From Desertibacillus haloalkaliphilus (GTDB lineage Bacteria; Bacillota; Bacilli; Bacillales; KJ1-10-99): DNA of 64,000 bases. The position numbers and the translations under genes were made by a program. Below the pieces are notes generated by a model that was not told the origin of the DNA, made no database searches, and saw only the letters and a program-made list of their open reading frames with translations. Positions 18,720-27,021 of the stretch are shown here, piece by piece (position 1 is the stretch's first letter; every line of letters starts with the position of its first letter). The DNA lies in NCBI RefSeq assembly GCF_019039105.1, contig NZ_JAHPIV010000013.1, positions 62,001 to 126,000 of the forward strand. Direction: 5' to 3'.

Positions 18720-20921
18720 CTACTCATCAAGCTTTAGTTTGGCTAACGCATCGGCTAGAGCAGGATTAAATGGCTCTTCATTTTCCTTCTTTTGTTTTGA
18801 CAAATATTTATTGACATCCTTTTTGGAAACCTTTTTGTTCTTTTCTTGTTTTCTTCGTTCATTAAAGGTTTTTAACTTTTCGCGATGACCGCATGGGCAA
18901 ACGAACGTTTGACCTTCCCCTTCACCAACAAGCTTCAACTTCTTGCGACAGTTAGGACATCTTGCATTGGTGATCTTTGAAACATTTTTACGATGACCAC
19001 ACTCGCGATCTTGACAAACGAGCATTTTACCTTTTTTCCCTTTGACTTCGAGCATCAACTTGCCACATTCAGGGCATTTACTCCCTGTTAAATTATCGTG
19101 TTTAAACGCACGATCACTTTGCTTAATCTCGGTAACGATCGCTTTGGCATAGCCTTTCATATCATTAATAAATTGATATTTCTGAAGCTTTCCTTTTGAG
19201 ATTAATTCAAGCTTTTGCTCCCATTCTGCGGTTAACGCTGGTGATTTCAACTCCTCTGGTGCTAACTCAAGCAGTTGCTTTCCTTTTGATGTTGGATAGA
19301 TCCCTTTGCCTCTCTTTTCGATCAAAAAGCTATTAAATAACTTTTCAATAATGTCTGCCCTTGTTGCTACGGTTCCGAGACCACCAGTTTTCCCAAGTGT
19401 TTTTCTTAAGTCTTTATCATCCTTGTTCATGTACTTGACTGGGTTCTCCATCGCTGCAAGCAAAGTTCCCTCGTTAAAAGGAGCAGGTGGTTGAGTCTCC
19501 CCACTAGTCAACGTATATTCACTTATATTTAAACAGTCACCTTTATATACATCTGGTAACTGCTGATCCGTCCACTCTCCTGTCGTTTGCTCATCATCAA
19601 CCTCTGTTCCATAAACCTCTTTCCACCCTTCTGAACGGACAACTTTCCCTTTGGCAAGGAGCTGTTCCTGTCCAATTTTCGCTCGAAGTGTTGTTTGTTC
19701 ATACAAAAATGGCGGATAGAATACCGCTAAAAATCGCCTCACGACTAAGTCGTAAATTTTTCTTTCCTTATCGTTTAACGCATGAAGGTTTACCCGTTCT
19801 TCGGTAGGAATTATCGCATGGTGATCCGTTACTTTGCTATTATCTACGAAAGATTTATGAGGTTTTATCTGTTTCGTCGTTAATTTCGACGTAAGCTTTG
19901 CATATGGGCCAACAGAGCAAGCCTTAATTCGATCGTTTAAGGTCTCGACCATATCGGTTGTCAAATGACGAGAGTCCGTTCGCGGATACGTAACAACCTT
20001 ATGTTGTTCATACAATCTTTGCATCACCGCCAACGTTTCCTTTGCCGAAAAACCAAATCGTTTATTCGCATCACGTTGTAATTCTGTAAGGTCATACAAC
20101 TGCGGTGCAAAGCTTTTTTTATCACTTTTCTGGACTTCAACGACTTCAGCTTGTTTATACACCTTGACTTTCTCATAAATTTGATCTCTCTTTTCTTTAG
20201 AAAACGTCTTCGTATCATTCGATTGTTGATCTTGCCAAACAAGCGTCAACTGTCTGTCTGTACGTGCGGTTATACCATAGAATGGTTTTGGTTGGAATAA
20301 CCGAATTTCTTCTTCGCGTTTAGCAATGATCGCAAGTGTTGGTGTTTGGACGCGTCCACAAGAAAGCTGTGCATTATACTTTGTCGTTAACGCACGTGTC
20401 GCATTCAAACCAACATACCAGTCCGCTTCTGAGCGAGCAACAGCCGCTCCATATAAATTATCGTATTCCTTGCCATTCTTTAAATGAGCAAACCCATCTT
20501 TGATCGCTTTATCTGTTACTGATGAAATCCACAACCGCTTAATCGGTTTATTCACCCGTGCCTTTTCAATGATCCACCGCGCCACTAGTTCTCCTTCTCG
20601 CCCAGCATCGGTTGCAATTACCACCTCTGACACATCACTTCGGTGCAGTTGTGATTTAACTGTGTTAAACTGTTTCCCTGTTTTTTTTATCACTACAAGT
20701 TTTAATCGATTCGGAAGCATTGGTAAATCTTCCAGCTTCCAAGATTTATAGGCATGATCATAGCTTTCAGGATCGGCTAGCGTAACCAAATGCCCTAATG
20801 CCCAAGTGACAATGTAACGATCACCTTCAAAAAAGCCATTTCCTTTTTTATGACATTGTAGAACTCTTGCAATATCCCTTCCAACAGAAGGTTTCTCAGC
20901 TAATACAACCTTTTTCTTCAT
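18720..20921 (-). CDS. topB: DNA topoisomerase III
   Basis: Type IA topoisomerase that cuts and rejoins single DNA strands and decatenates replication intermediates. About 733 residues. N-terminal Toprim domain (VLAEKPSVGRDIA; ATDAGREGE), central core with the active-site tyrosine in TYPRTDSRHL (about residue 315), and a C-terminal tail with Cys-rich zinc-ribbon repeats (CPECGKLML, CQDRECGHR, CPNCRKKLK, CPCGHREK) ending in a Lys-rich part. All parts of the Bacillus TopB layout are present. The ATG at 20921 is preceded by GAGAGGATG. Confidence 0.95.
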   Translation of the reverse strand: MKKKVVLAEKPSVGRDIARVLQCHKKGNGFFEGDRYIVTWALGHLVTLADPESYDHAYKSWKLEDLPMLPNRLKLVVIKKTGKQFNTVKSQLHRSDVSEVVIATDAGREGELVARWIIEKARVNKPIKRLWISSVTDKAIKDGFAHLKNGKEYDNLYGAAVARSEADWYVGLNATRALTTKYNAQLSCGRVQTPTLAIIAKREEEIRLFQPKPFYGITARTDRQLTLVWQDQQSNDTKTFSKEKRDQIYEKVKVYKQAEVVEVQKSDKKSFAPQLYDLTELQRDANKRFGFSAKETLAVMQRLYEQHKVVTYPRTDSRHLTTDMVETLNDRIKACSVGPYAKLTSKLTTKQIKPHKSFVDNSKVTDHHAIIPTEERVNLHALNDKERKIYDLVVRRFLAVFYPPFLYEQTTLRAKIGQEQLLAKGKVVRSEGWKEVYGTEVDDEQTTGEWTDQQLPDVYKGDCLNISEYTLTSGETQPPAPFNEGTLLAAMENPVKYMNKDDKDLRKTLGKTGGLGTVATRADIIEKLFNSFLIEKRGKGIYPTSKGKQLLELAPEELKSPALTAEWEQKLELISKGKLQKYQFINDMKGYAKAIVTEIKQSDRAFKHDNLTGSKCPECGKLMLEVKGKKGKMLVCQDRECGHRKNVSKITNARCPNCRKKLKLVGEGEGQTFVCPCGHREKLKTFNERRKQEKNKKVSKKDVNKYLSKQKKENEEPFNPALADALAKLKLDE

Positions 20922-21055
20922 CAAAACATCCTCTCAAAAAAACATCAATACATGTCCATTAACTATACCATAAAGCAAGATTACTTTTTAAACGAATCGT
21001 CAGAATGATTTTGAAGCGTAAGATATCAGTGGGTCTTTTTAAGTCATAGAAAAAA

Positions 21056-21089
21056 GCATTCTAAATGGCTATCTGCCCTTTTAGAATGC
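21056..21089 (-). terminator. Terminator of the FabG/dehydratase operon
   Basis: GCATTCTAAA pairs with TTTAGAATGC, followed on the reverse strand by TTTTTT. It lies about 40 bases past the last stop codon. Confidence 0.8.
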
Positions 21090-21127
21090 CTCGCTTTAAC
21101 GTCACTGACCATTGATTCTACTATATT

Positions 21128-21550
21128 TCAGAAAAACAACACAGTACTTGTTCCTGCTGTAACTGTTTTCCCTTCCTGGTTCACCGCACGGATCTCCATC
21201 TGGACTGATTTATGTTGCCCCCTCTCTTCAACCTTTATCACTTCACCTTGACAAGTAAGAGTATCTCCAGGCTTCGCCATATGGCTAAACCGTACCTTCA
21301 AACGTTCAATCGACGCATTTTCTTTGACTAACGTACGTACATACTTCCCTAGAAACCCCATGCTCAACATCCCGTGAGCAATAACTCCATCTAACCCGGC
21401 TTTCTGAGCAAATTCATCCACGGTATGCAACGGATTAAAATCTCCAGAAGCCCCAGCATATTTAACAAGTTGGACGCGAGTAATCGGTGGGAGTTCTAGT
21501 TCTGGAAGCTGAAAACCAACTTCTACGATATCTGATTGAAGCGTTTTCAT
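21128..21550 (-). CDS. MaoC-family acyl dehydratase, catalytic-type subunit
   Basis: Hot-dog fold (R)-specific enoyl-CoA hydratase / 3-hydroxyacyl dehydratase, 140 aa. The hydratase-2 motif is intact: YAGASGDFNPLHTVDEFAQKAG and IAHGM, with the Asp and His expected for catalysis (about residues 36 and 41). It lies 17 bases after a second hot-dog gene that lacks the histidine, and both follow a ketoacyl reductase. This matches the two-subunit HadA/HadB arrangement known from mycobacteria, with this gene as the HadB-like partner (inference). Substrate chain unknown. AAGGGG ribosome binding site. Confidence 0.85.
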   Translation of the reverse strand: MKTLQSDIVEVGFQLPELELPPITRVQLVKYAGASGDFNPLHTVDEFAQKAGLDGVIAHGMLSMGFLGKYVRTLVKENASIERLKVRFSHMAKPGDTLTCQGEVIKVEERGQHKSVQMEIRAVNQEGKTVTAGTSTVLFF

Positions 21551-21567
21551 AATTTCAACCCCTTTTT

Positions 21568-22017
21568 TTAGAGACTTTGACGGTAAACAACCGTTGATTG
21601 AGCGGTTACAACCGGATTTTCCTGTAGGTCACTAGCAACCGTTTCAATGATAATTAGCGACATCCTTCCTGAACTCCCATGACGATCATATACATCTTTA
21701 ATTTCGCTTTGTACCCGATATTTATCGCCCGGACGCATGTCTTGATGAAATTGATAATCCTGTTCACCATGGAGGACACGACGCAACTCAAACCCTGGCA
21801 CATCATCTAACGGGCTCGGTTGTCCCATCGTCAGAATCGTGGCAAATGTAGGCGGGGTAATCAATCCCTGAAATGGCGTTTGTTTTGCATAATCCTCGTC
21901 TGTATACAAAGGCGATTCATCACCAACAGCATCGGCAAACCTCCGAATGTGACCTTTTTCTATTTCAATCCAATACGCAGGCCCTTTTTTCCCAATTAAC
22001 GTTTTATCAACTGCCAA
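21568..22017 (-). CDS. MaoC N-terminal / FAS1-type dehydratase, non-catalytic-type subunit
   Basis: 149-residue hot-dog protein of the FAS1_DH (HadA-like) group. The region equivalent to the hydratase motif reads FADAVGDESPLYTDEDYA, with tyrosine where the active partner has histidine, so alone it should be inactive and probably pairs with the downstream gene. TTG start (22015-22017) with GGGAG 8 bases upstream. It starts 22 bases after the reductase stop and ends 17 bases before the next gene: a tight operon. Function as a substrate-binding subunit is inferred from HadA. Confidence 0.8.
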   Translation of the reverse strand: MAVDKTLIGKKGPAYWIEIEKGHIRRFADAVGDESPLYTDEDYAKQTPFQGLITPPTFATILTMGQPSPLDDVPGFELRRVLHGEQDYQFHQDMRPGDKYRVQSEIKDVYDRHGSSGRMSLIIIETVASDLQENPVVTAQSTVVYRQSL

Positions 22018-22039
22018 GTCACTCGCTCCCTTCCTTTAC

Positions 22040-22789
22040 TTATACCGTCGGTTTACCAGCAACATAAATCACTTGACCTGTCACATACGAAGCTTCATCA
22101 GAACAGAGAAATCCAGCAACATTCGCAATATCTTCTGGTTTACCAGCACGTTGAATCGCCAATTGTGAAGACACGTTCTCAACCATTTGCTCAAGTGTAA
22201 TCCCAATTCGTTCTGCCGTTTTTTTTGTCATTTCAGTTTCGATAAATCCTGGTGCTATGCAATTGACATTTACACCAAATGGGCCTAACTCAATCGCGAG
22301 CGTACGGGTCATGCCTTGTAAGCCAGCTTTTGCGGACGAGTAGTTGACTTGCCCACGATTACCTAACGCTGATGTCGAAGAAACATTAACGATTTTCCCA
22401 TACTTCTGTTCAACCATATATTTTTGCGCCTCTTTTACACAAAGAAAAGCACCTTTGAGATGAATATCAACGACTGTATCCCAATCACTTTCTGACATTT
22501 TGAATAATAGATTGTCACGAATAACACCTGCATTGTTGATCAGAATATCGACACGTCCAAACTGTCTATGTACCGCCTCAAACGCCTTTTTTACTTCTTG
22601 TTCGTTTGAAACATCACACCCAACAGCGATGGCCTCCCCACCTAATGATTGTGCAAATTGTTCCGCTGCCTCGATATTAATATCAAATATCGCAACGTTC
22701 GCTCCTTCACTGGCAAACTTCTTGGCTACAGCAGCTCCAATACCTCTCGCAGCCCCGGTAACAACAGCAACCTTTTTTGTAAATTTCAT
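22040..22789 (-). CDS. FabG-like 3-oxoacyl-(ACP/CoA) reductase (SDR family)
   Basis: Short-chain dehydrogenase, 249 aa, classical length. Cofactor motif TGAARGIGAAVA (residues 10-21), NNAG near 86, catalytic Ser-Tyr-Lys as SSTSALG...YSSAK (about 138-158), and C-terminal GQVIYVAGK. Reduces 3-ketoacyl thioesters to (R)-3-hydroxyacyl thioesters in the family; the following dehydratase pair would perform the next step. The start at 22787-22789 has AGGAGG 9 bases upstream. First gene of the operon, 34 bases downstream of a 30-bp palindrome. It is separate from any fatty-acid synthesis cluster, so a specialised acyl pathway is likely (inference). Confidence 0.88.
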   Translation of the reverse strand: MKFTKKVAVVTGAARGIGAAVAKKFASEGANVAIFDINIEAAEQFAQSLGGEAIAVGCDVSNEQEVKKAFEAVHRQFGRVDILINNAGVIRDNLLFKMSESDWDTVVDIHLKGAFLCVKEAQKYMVEQKYGKIVNVSSTSALGNRGQVNYSSAKAGLQGMTRTLAIELGPFGVNVNCIAPGFIETEMTKKTAERIGITLEQMVENVSSQLAIQRAGKPEDIANVAGFLCSDEASYVTGQVIYVAGKPTV

Positions 22790-22823
22790 CACAACCATCC
22801 TCCTCACAGATTCAAACACCCCA

Positions 22824-22853
22824 CTAATAATACTAACCGGTTAGTATTATTAG
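22824..22853. promoter_or_regulatory. 30-bp perfect palindrome, probable TetR-type operator
   Basis: CTAATAATACTAACC and its exact complement meet at 22838/22839 (core AACCGGTT). It lies 34 bases before the FabG-like start codon. Length, perfect symmetry and the TAACCGGTTA core are like TetR/AcrR family operators, several of which control acyl-CoA genes. No TetR gene is next to it in this window. Operator role is inference. Confidence 0.7.
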
Positions 22854-22975
22854 TTTTCTGAATTTTAACATAACTCAGCGGTGGTGTAAATGTTAAAATC
22901 GAAACGAAAAATTCATCAACCTTCCAAACTTTTCATCTAACCAGGGGAACGGTCTGTAGTACACTGTAACCAACG

Positions 22976-23466
22976 ATGGTCGAAAACATGGGGTACGCGA
23001 ATATGGAAACATTATCTAGCACTCTTAGCCAAATAAAAGAATTATTACATACGTATGATCTTGATCCTACGATTTATACCGGAAAAGAGGAAGGTCGGTA
23101 TTGTATTAGAGTGAACCAGCATATGAAAGACCCTGGTTTTGCTTATGATAATGTTATTCTTCATTTGTTTATAGATGAAAAGGAGCGTGTCATGTTTATC
23201 GGATTGTTACGGATTCCGAGAGGATTACGAAAAGAAGGGCTCGGTAGGCAAATTATGAATAGAATTATGGCGTTTGTTGATCGTCACCACTATTTTATGT
23301 ACTTAGATGCGTGTAATGATCGCAACCATTCTGGCGTAAATATGGATTTCAGCACATGTTTTATGATCCAAACATGTTTGGTATCATGGGTTATTCTGCT
23401 GATCAGTGGGATATTTTTTGGGAATGGGAAGATTTCAAAAAACAAAGGTCTTTCGAACGTTTTTAG
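22976..23466 (+). pseudogene. GNAT acetyltransferase broken by a frameshift
   Basis: The frame from 22976 (or the ATG at 23003, with GGGG 9 bases upstream) encodes a GNAT-like protein with acetyl-CoA motif RIPRGLRKEGLGRQIM up to about 23335 (DACNDRNHSG). From there the original frame gives unrelated sequence, whereas the -1 frame from 23338 continues convincingly: KYGFQHMFYDPNMFG, then YSADQWDIFWEWEDF, ending at TAG 23464-23466. KYGF is the usual GNAT motif B. A one-base deletion near 23330-23338 explains this. It may be a real inactivation or a sequencing error. Confidence 0.75.
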
Positions 23467-23700
23467 CAGATCATGACTTCCAACTCTAGGCCTAAGCTTA
23501 AGTCAGACACCTACTAAGAAACCGGCACCGAAGAGATCGACATCACAGCATGGGTTGTTAATAATCTGTAATCAGTATCCTTAGCCTCTGAACCTAGAAC
23601 AGCCTTATAGGAGCTACCTAATAGCAACGGTTCCCTCACAGTAGTGGTTTTTGTTCATTTTTTACGATTGATAGACTTTACCTCACGAATAAGAGATTAT

Positions 23701-24489
23701 TCACGGTTCAATTCCTTCCGGCAAATAGTCGATAACCGTATCAACCGGCACTGCTAGACCTACAGGACGTTCTCGTGACCAAAGGCTAGGCGCAGTTTTC
23801 GCATAGACGACACCAACGACATGTCCGCCTTTTGCAATCACAGGACTACCACTGTTTCCTCGATAAATCGGTGCTGAAATTTGGAGCGGGCTTTGTTGAG
23901 ATGCTATAATTGTTCCTTCATTTGCAATTTGCGTAAACGACAAAGGATTACCAATCACGTAAATGTCTTCTCCCGCTTCACTAGATTGATCCCTCAACGG
24001 TAAAAAAGTCAAATCTTCTCCATCAATTTTCAAAAAAGCAATATCGATCTCAGGATAGGTCTCTACGACTTCGCCTTCATATAATTCACCATCACGAAAT
24101 GCAACTGTTATGTTTCGTTCGCCTTCAATGACATGATCATTTGTAACAATAAATCCATCTTCAGAGATCGTAAAGCCCGTTCCACGTGAAGTTTCTCCTT
24201 GGACAGTTACGACAGACTGTCGATACTCTTGAATATCCTCTTGTTGAGACAGGCGATACGATGTTTGTAAAAATTGGATCGCATCAATGGAAAACATGTT
24301 AAACAATGCTCCAACTGCACTAAATAATAATCCGATCGCTACCGTGGTCGCAATCGCTTTTTTCCATTTCGTTCGGCGTTTCTTTCTTCTTCGTGTGTCC
24401 TCATCATCCTCTTCATCAATTAAAAAGTCTTCTAGCGAAGGTTCTTCAAACTCTTCGACCTCTTCTCCGTCCTCACGTTTTTTTGACAT
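23701..24489 (-). CDS. Membrane-anchored trypsin-like serine protease without PDZ domain
   Basis: HtrA-type (S1C) protease, 262 aa. A highly acidic cytosolic tail (1-35), basic cluster (RRRKKRRTKWKK), one membrane helix (about 47-68), then a trypsin-like domain outside the membrane: His in TNDHVIEG, Asp in EIDIAFLKIDG, Ser in YRGNSGSPVIA. HtrA/YkdA proteins are usually about 400 residues with a C-terminal PDZ domain; this one stops after the protease domain. Likely role in envelope protein quality control or a specific cleavage; target unknown. Confidence 0.85.
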   Translation of the reverse strand: MSKKREDGEEVEEFEEPSLEDFLIDEEDDEDTRRRKKRRTKWKKAIATTVAIGLLFSAVGALFNMFSIDAIQFLQTSYRLSQQEDIQEYRQSVVTVQGETSRGTGFTISEDGFIVTNDHVIEGERNITVAFRDGELYEGEVVETYPEIDIAFLKIDGEDLTFLPLRDQSSEAGEDIYVIGNPLSFTQIANEGTIIASQQSPLQISAPIYRGNSGSPVIAKGGHVVGVVYAKTAPSLWSRERPVGLAVPVDTVIDYLPEGIEP

Positions 24490-24653
24490 GTCATACCACC
24501 ACCATTATCTTAGTCAAGTTTTCACGACAACCGCTACACCCATTTTACGCTCTCAACCTTATTAGGGCAATGAGGATCAAAGTCGATGTATTTTACTGAA
24601 TTTTATTGAAATATATGGTAGAATTTTAGAAAACAGAAAAAGGGGATTAAAAA

Positions 24654-25214
24654 ATGGGCAGATGGGTCTCCACAAATGAAAAGCGTTTTTTCTTAAAGTG
24701 GTTTATAAAGACACACCGATTAAAACGGGTCGACAGTAGGTATTTACTCGACTATCTGATTAAAAATAGTCATATTCTAGACCATGTTCAATTTACTGAA
24801 AAAAACATGAAAAGCGAAAAAATGATTGTTATTTCTAGTACACAATCAGATGAACCTGGATTTGAGTATTACAACAACCACCGAAAAACAACCGATGTTT
24901 CGAGAGCTGTAAGTGATCTGATGGAACATCCAACTGACAAGGTATATCTATTGGTTCATTTTTATGGAAAAATGCTCAACCACCGTTATTTAAATCTCAT
25001 TGAAAACCCGGCCCTAGAAAACACTAGACGTTATAAAAAATATGAAGAGTACGCAAAAGATGCAACAAAAATACTTTCACACTCTCTTGACGAAAACAAG
25101 CTTCAACGCCTAAGAAAACAAATTGATCAAGCATTAGATCGTAAAGATAAGAAGTTATTTAATAAGCTAGTTGAAGAATTAAAGCAATATGAACAAACAG
25201 AACAAAATGCTTAA
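24654..25214 (+). CDS. ypiB: YpiB / UPF0302 family protein
   Basis: 186-residue cytosolic protein of the YpiB family of Bacillus, function unknown. The N-terminal WVSTNEKRFFLKWFIKTHRLKRVDSRYLLDYL is characteristic (UPF0302 domain, to about residue 110), and the C-terminal charged helical part with LDRKDKKLFNKLVEEL corresponds to the IDEAL motif region (about 145-180) of the family. Strong AAAGGGGA site. In B. subtilis the gene lies near the menaquinone/tryptophan region; that context is absent here. Confidence 0.85.
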   Translation: MGRWVSTNEKRFFLKWFIKTHRLKRVDSRYLLDYLIKNSHILDHVQFTEKNMKSEKMIVISSTQSDEPGFEYYNNHRKTTDVSRAVSDLMEHPTDKVYLLVHFYGKMLNHRYLNLIENPALENTRRYKKYEEYAKDATKILSHSLDENKLQRLRKQIDQALDRKDKKLFNKLVEELKQYEQTEQNA

Positions 25215-25225
25215 GCAAAGTGAAT

Positions 25226-25324
25226 AGGGCTGTCCCAAGATTAGGTGTCTCTTTAAGTGGGCTTCTTTTAAAAGGAGTACTGGAGGTAGTAAATGAGATA
25301 AACACTTGTAAGGTGACAGCCCTA
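25226..25324. repeat. Long inverted repeat with GGGCTGTC ends, copy A
   Basis: AGGGCTGTC (25226-25234) and GACAGCCCT (25316-25324) are complementary ends around about 80 bases. Two other stretches (28862-28985 and 63749-63831) have the same GGCTGTCCCA-type ends but unrelated interiors. It follows ypiB directly, so it may act as a terminator. Confidence 0.65.
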
Positions 25325-25348
25325 CCCTGCCTCCACTGACCTCCCTTT

Positions 25349-25609
25349 CTAAATGCCACGTACCAGTGTTTCACGCACTTGATTCACACGCTCATGTGCT
25401 TCTATGAGAGCATCACGTACCTCCCCTGGCTTTGCTGTTTCTAACAGCATATCCAATTCTGCATCCAACTGTTGCAATTTGTGTTGATACATCGAAAACT
25501 CAGTTGGATCATTTTCACGAATCATCTTCACTTCCATGAGCTCATTTAATGCTCCTGAGACAATTTCTTCAATTTTCTGTTGTAACTGTTGCATCTCATT
25601 TTCAGTCAT
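25349..25609 (-). CDS. Small coiled-coil protein of unknown function
   Basis: 86 residues, almost entirely predicted helix with heptad-like spacing (MQQLQQKIEEIVSGAL, KLQQLDAELDMLLE, ALIEAHERVNQVRETL). No signal or membrane segment. The start at 25607-25609 is set by GGAGGG 5 bases upstream; a longer frame to 25663 lacks a site. Family not recognised. Single gene between inverted repeat copy A and the 25.7-25.9 kb gap. Confidence 0.65.
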   Translation of the reverse strand: MTENEMQQLQQKIEEIVSGALNELMEVKMIRENDPTEFSMYQHKLQQLDAELDMLLETAKPGEVRDALIEAHERVNQVRETLVRGI

Positions 25610-25805
25610 CGTGTCCCTCCGCATTAATGATATATTATCATTCATTTTCCCTTTTTTGTTCAAAGCTTATGCGAAAAATCAATAATCATTTTAACACCTT
25701 ACATGATTTCGACATTATTATGATAAAATCTCCTAAAACTGTTGCATCTAGCAAGCGACGGTTGTACAATGATTATCGGTGCGGCAATACCAAAACAAAT
25801 ACATA

Positions 25806-25878
25806 AGCTAATGTACCAAATGTTTAGAATCATCTGCTGTTGCCGTTGATCCTCTAAACATTGGTGTATCCATTAGCT
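25806..25878. repeat. Long imperfect hairpin in an intergenic region
   Basis: The outer AGCTAATG/CATTAGCT (8 bp) and inner AATGTTTAGA/TCTAAACATT (10 bp) stems, with a TACC/GGTGTA part between, give a 73-base hairpin around a 24-base loop. No T-run follows on either strand, so it is not a standard terminator. Confidence 0.6.
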
Positions 25879-25894
25879 GTCTAACTTCTTAACT

Positions 25895-25924
25895 AAAAGC
25901 CATTGGATGTCCAATGGCTTTTTT
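25895..25924 (-). terminator. Terminator of the BASS transporter gene
   Basis: AAAAGCCATTGG pairs perfectly with CCAATGGCTTTT over 4 bases, 28 bases beyond the stop at 25953. T-rich on both outer sides. Confidence 0.75.
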
Positions 25925-25952
25925 AGTAACCTTATACTTTCCTTTAGGTTAT

Positions 25953-26927
25953 CTATGTTGTCGCTTCTGATTGTTCGATTGTTTTTTTTGATTGACGACT
26001 GAACCAATTAGCCATAAATGCACCAAGCGATAGATTTACTACCATATTAACAACGGAAGGCACGGCAGCTAATGCATCGATATGATTCATCGCCAAGGTC
26101 GCCGATAATGCCGTATTACAAATACCAGTATGAAACAAAATGGCTCGGCAGTTCGGTTCAGAAATGCCAAAGAAACGAGCAATAACATAACATAAAAACA
26201 TCGGAATGGCAACTTGAATTGCGACAATGAAAAATAATAAAGGTAACATCGACGAGTATGCATCAAGCGACGTATACGCACTTGATATTACTGCTAAGAC
26301 GATTACGAGCAATGAAACTATCGACAGAGTAGGAAATACCTTTCTCACTCGATCCAATGTCTTCTCCCATTTCCATTGTAAAAACAGCCCCGCTAAAATC
26401 GGGATAAAGACGATATAAACAATACTTAAAAATAGTTCCCAAAACGAAACCGGAATAAACTTTCCAGCAAAAACATCCATTAATAGTGGAGTCATAAACG
26501 GTGCAATGAATGTGTCAATGGCAGCCAACGTAATGCTTAATGCCACCGTTCCTTCAGCGATCAACGTATATAAATTAGCTGAAGTACCACTCGGGACAGT
26601 TCCTGCAAGAATAACACCTGCAGCTAAGCTCGGGTGCTCTTGAAAAAATAGATAAGCTAATCCTACCGAGATCATAACTGTCACGGACCACTTCATGGCC
26701 ATCCCTACCAGTAATGCTTTTGGTTTTTTCACTATGTCTATAAAACTTTGAAAGGAGATTGACATTCCCATCAAAAGAAAGATAAAGGCTAATGCAAAAG
26801 GTGTCACACCTGAAAGCGATGTAAACAGCCCTGGAAACAGGAAGGCGATAACCGCGAAAACTAAAATCCATATCGGTAAAAACCGTTGCAATACATGGGT
26901 GATTTGCATTAAAACATTAATGGCCAC
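25953..26927 (-). CDS. Bile acid:sodium symporter (BASS) family transporter
   Basis: Integral membrane protein (about 324 aa) with nine or ten hydrophobic segments. BASS features visible: GMSISFQSF near residue 50, the GTVPSGTSANLYT segment (about 110) and the FHTGICNTALSATLAMNH region (about 265) that line the two crossover helices. Bacterial members carry organic acids such as pantoate or other ketoacids with sodium; substrate unknown. GTG at 26925-26927 is preferred (GTGGGG 6 bases upstream). It follows the TRAP genes on the same strand with an 80-base gap and could belong to that transcript, suggesting a related organic-acid substrate. Confidence 0.8.
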   Translation of the reverse strand: MAINVLMQITHVLQRFLPIWILVFAVIAFLFPGLFTSLSGVTPFALAFIFLLMGMSISFQSFIDIVKKPKALLVGMAMKWSVTVMISVGLAYLFFQEHPSLAAGVILAGTVPSGTSANLYTLIAEGTVALSITLAAIDTFIAPFMTPLLMDVFAGKFIPVSFWELFLSIVYIVFIPILAGLFLQWKWEKTLDRVRKVFPTLSIVSLLVIVLAVISSAYTSLDAYSSMLPLLFFIVAIQVAIPMFLCYVIARFFGISEPNCRAILFHTGICNTALSATLAMNHIDALAAVPSVVNMVVNLSLGAFMANWFSRQSKKTIEQSEATT

Positions 26928-27021
26928 GGGTGACCCCACCCATTCTTACGTACCGATACAAATGTGACGTAGAGTGCACATGAACCTCTCTCATAACTAT
27001 GACAACTCCAATCTCTTATAT

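Noticed and set aside
20024-20242. Reverse-strand basic frame of 72 codons inside topB
   Set aside because: Shadow frame of topB with no start signal.
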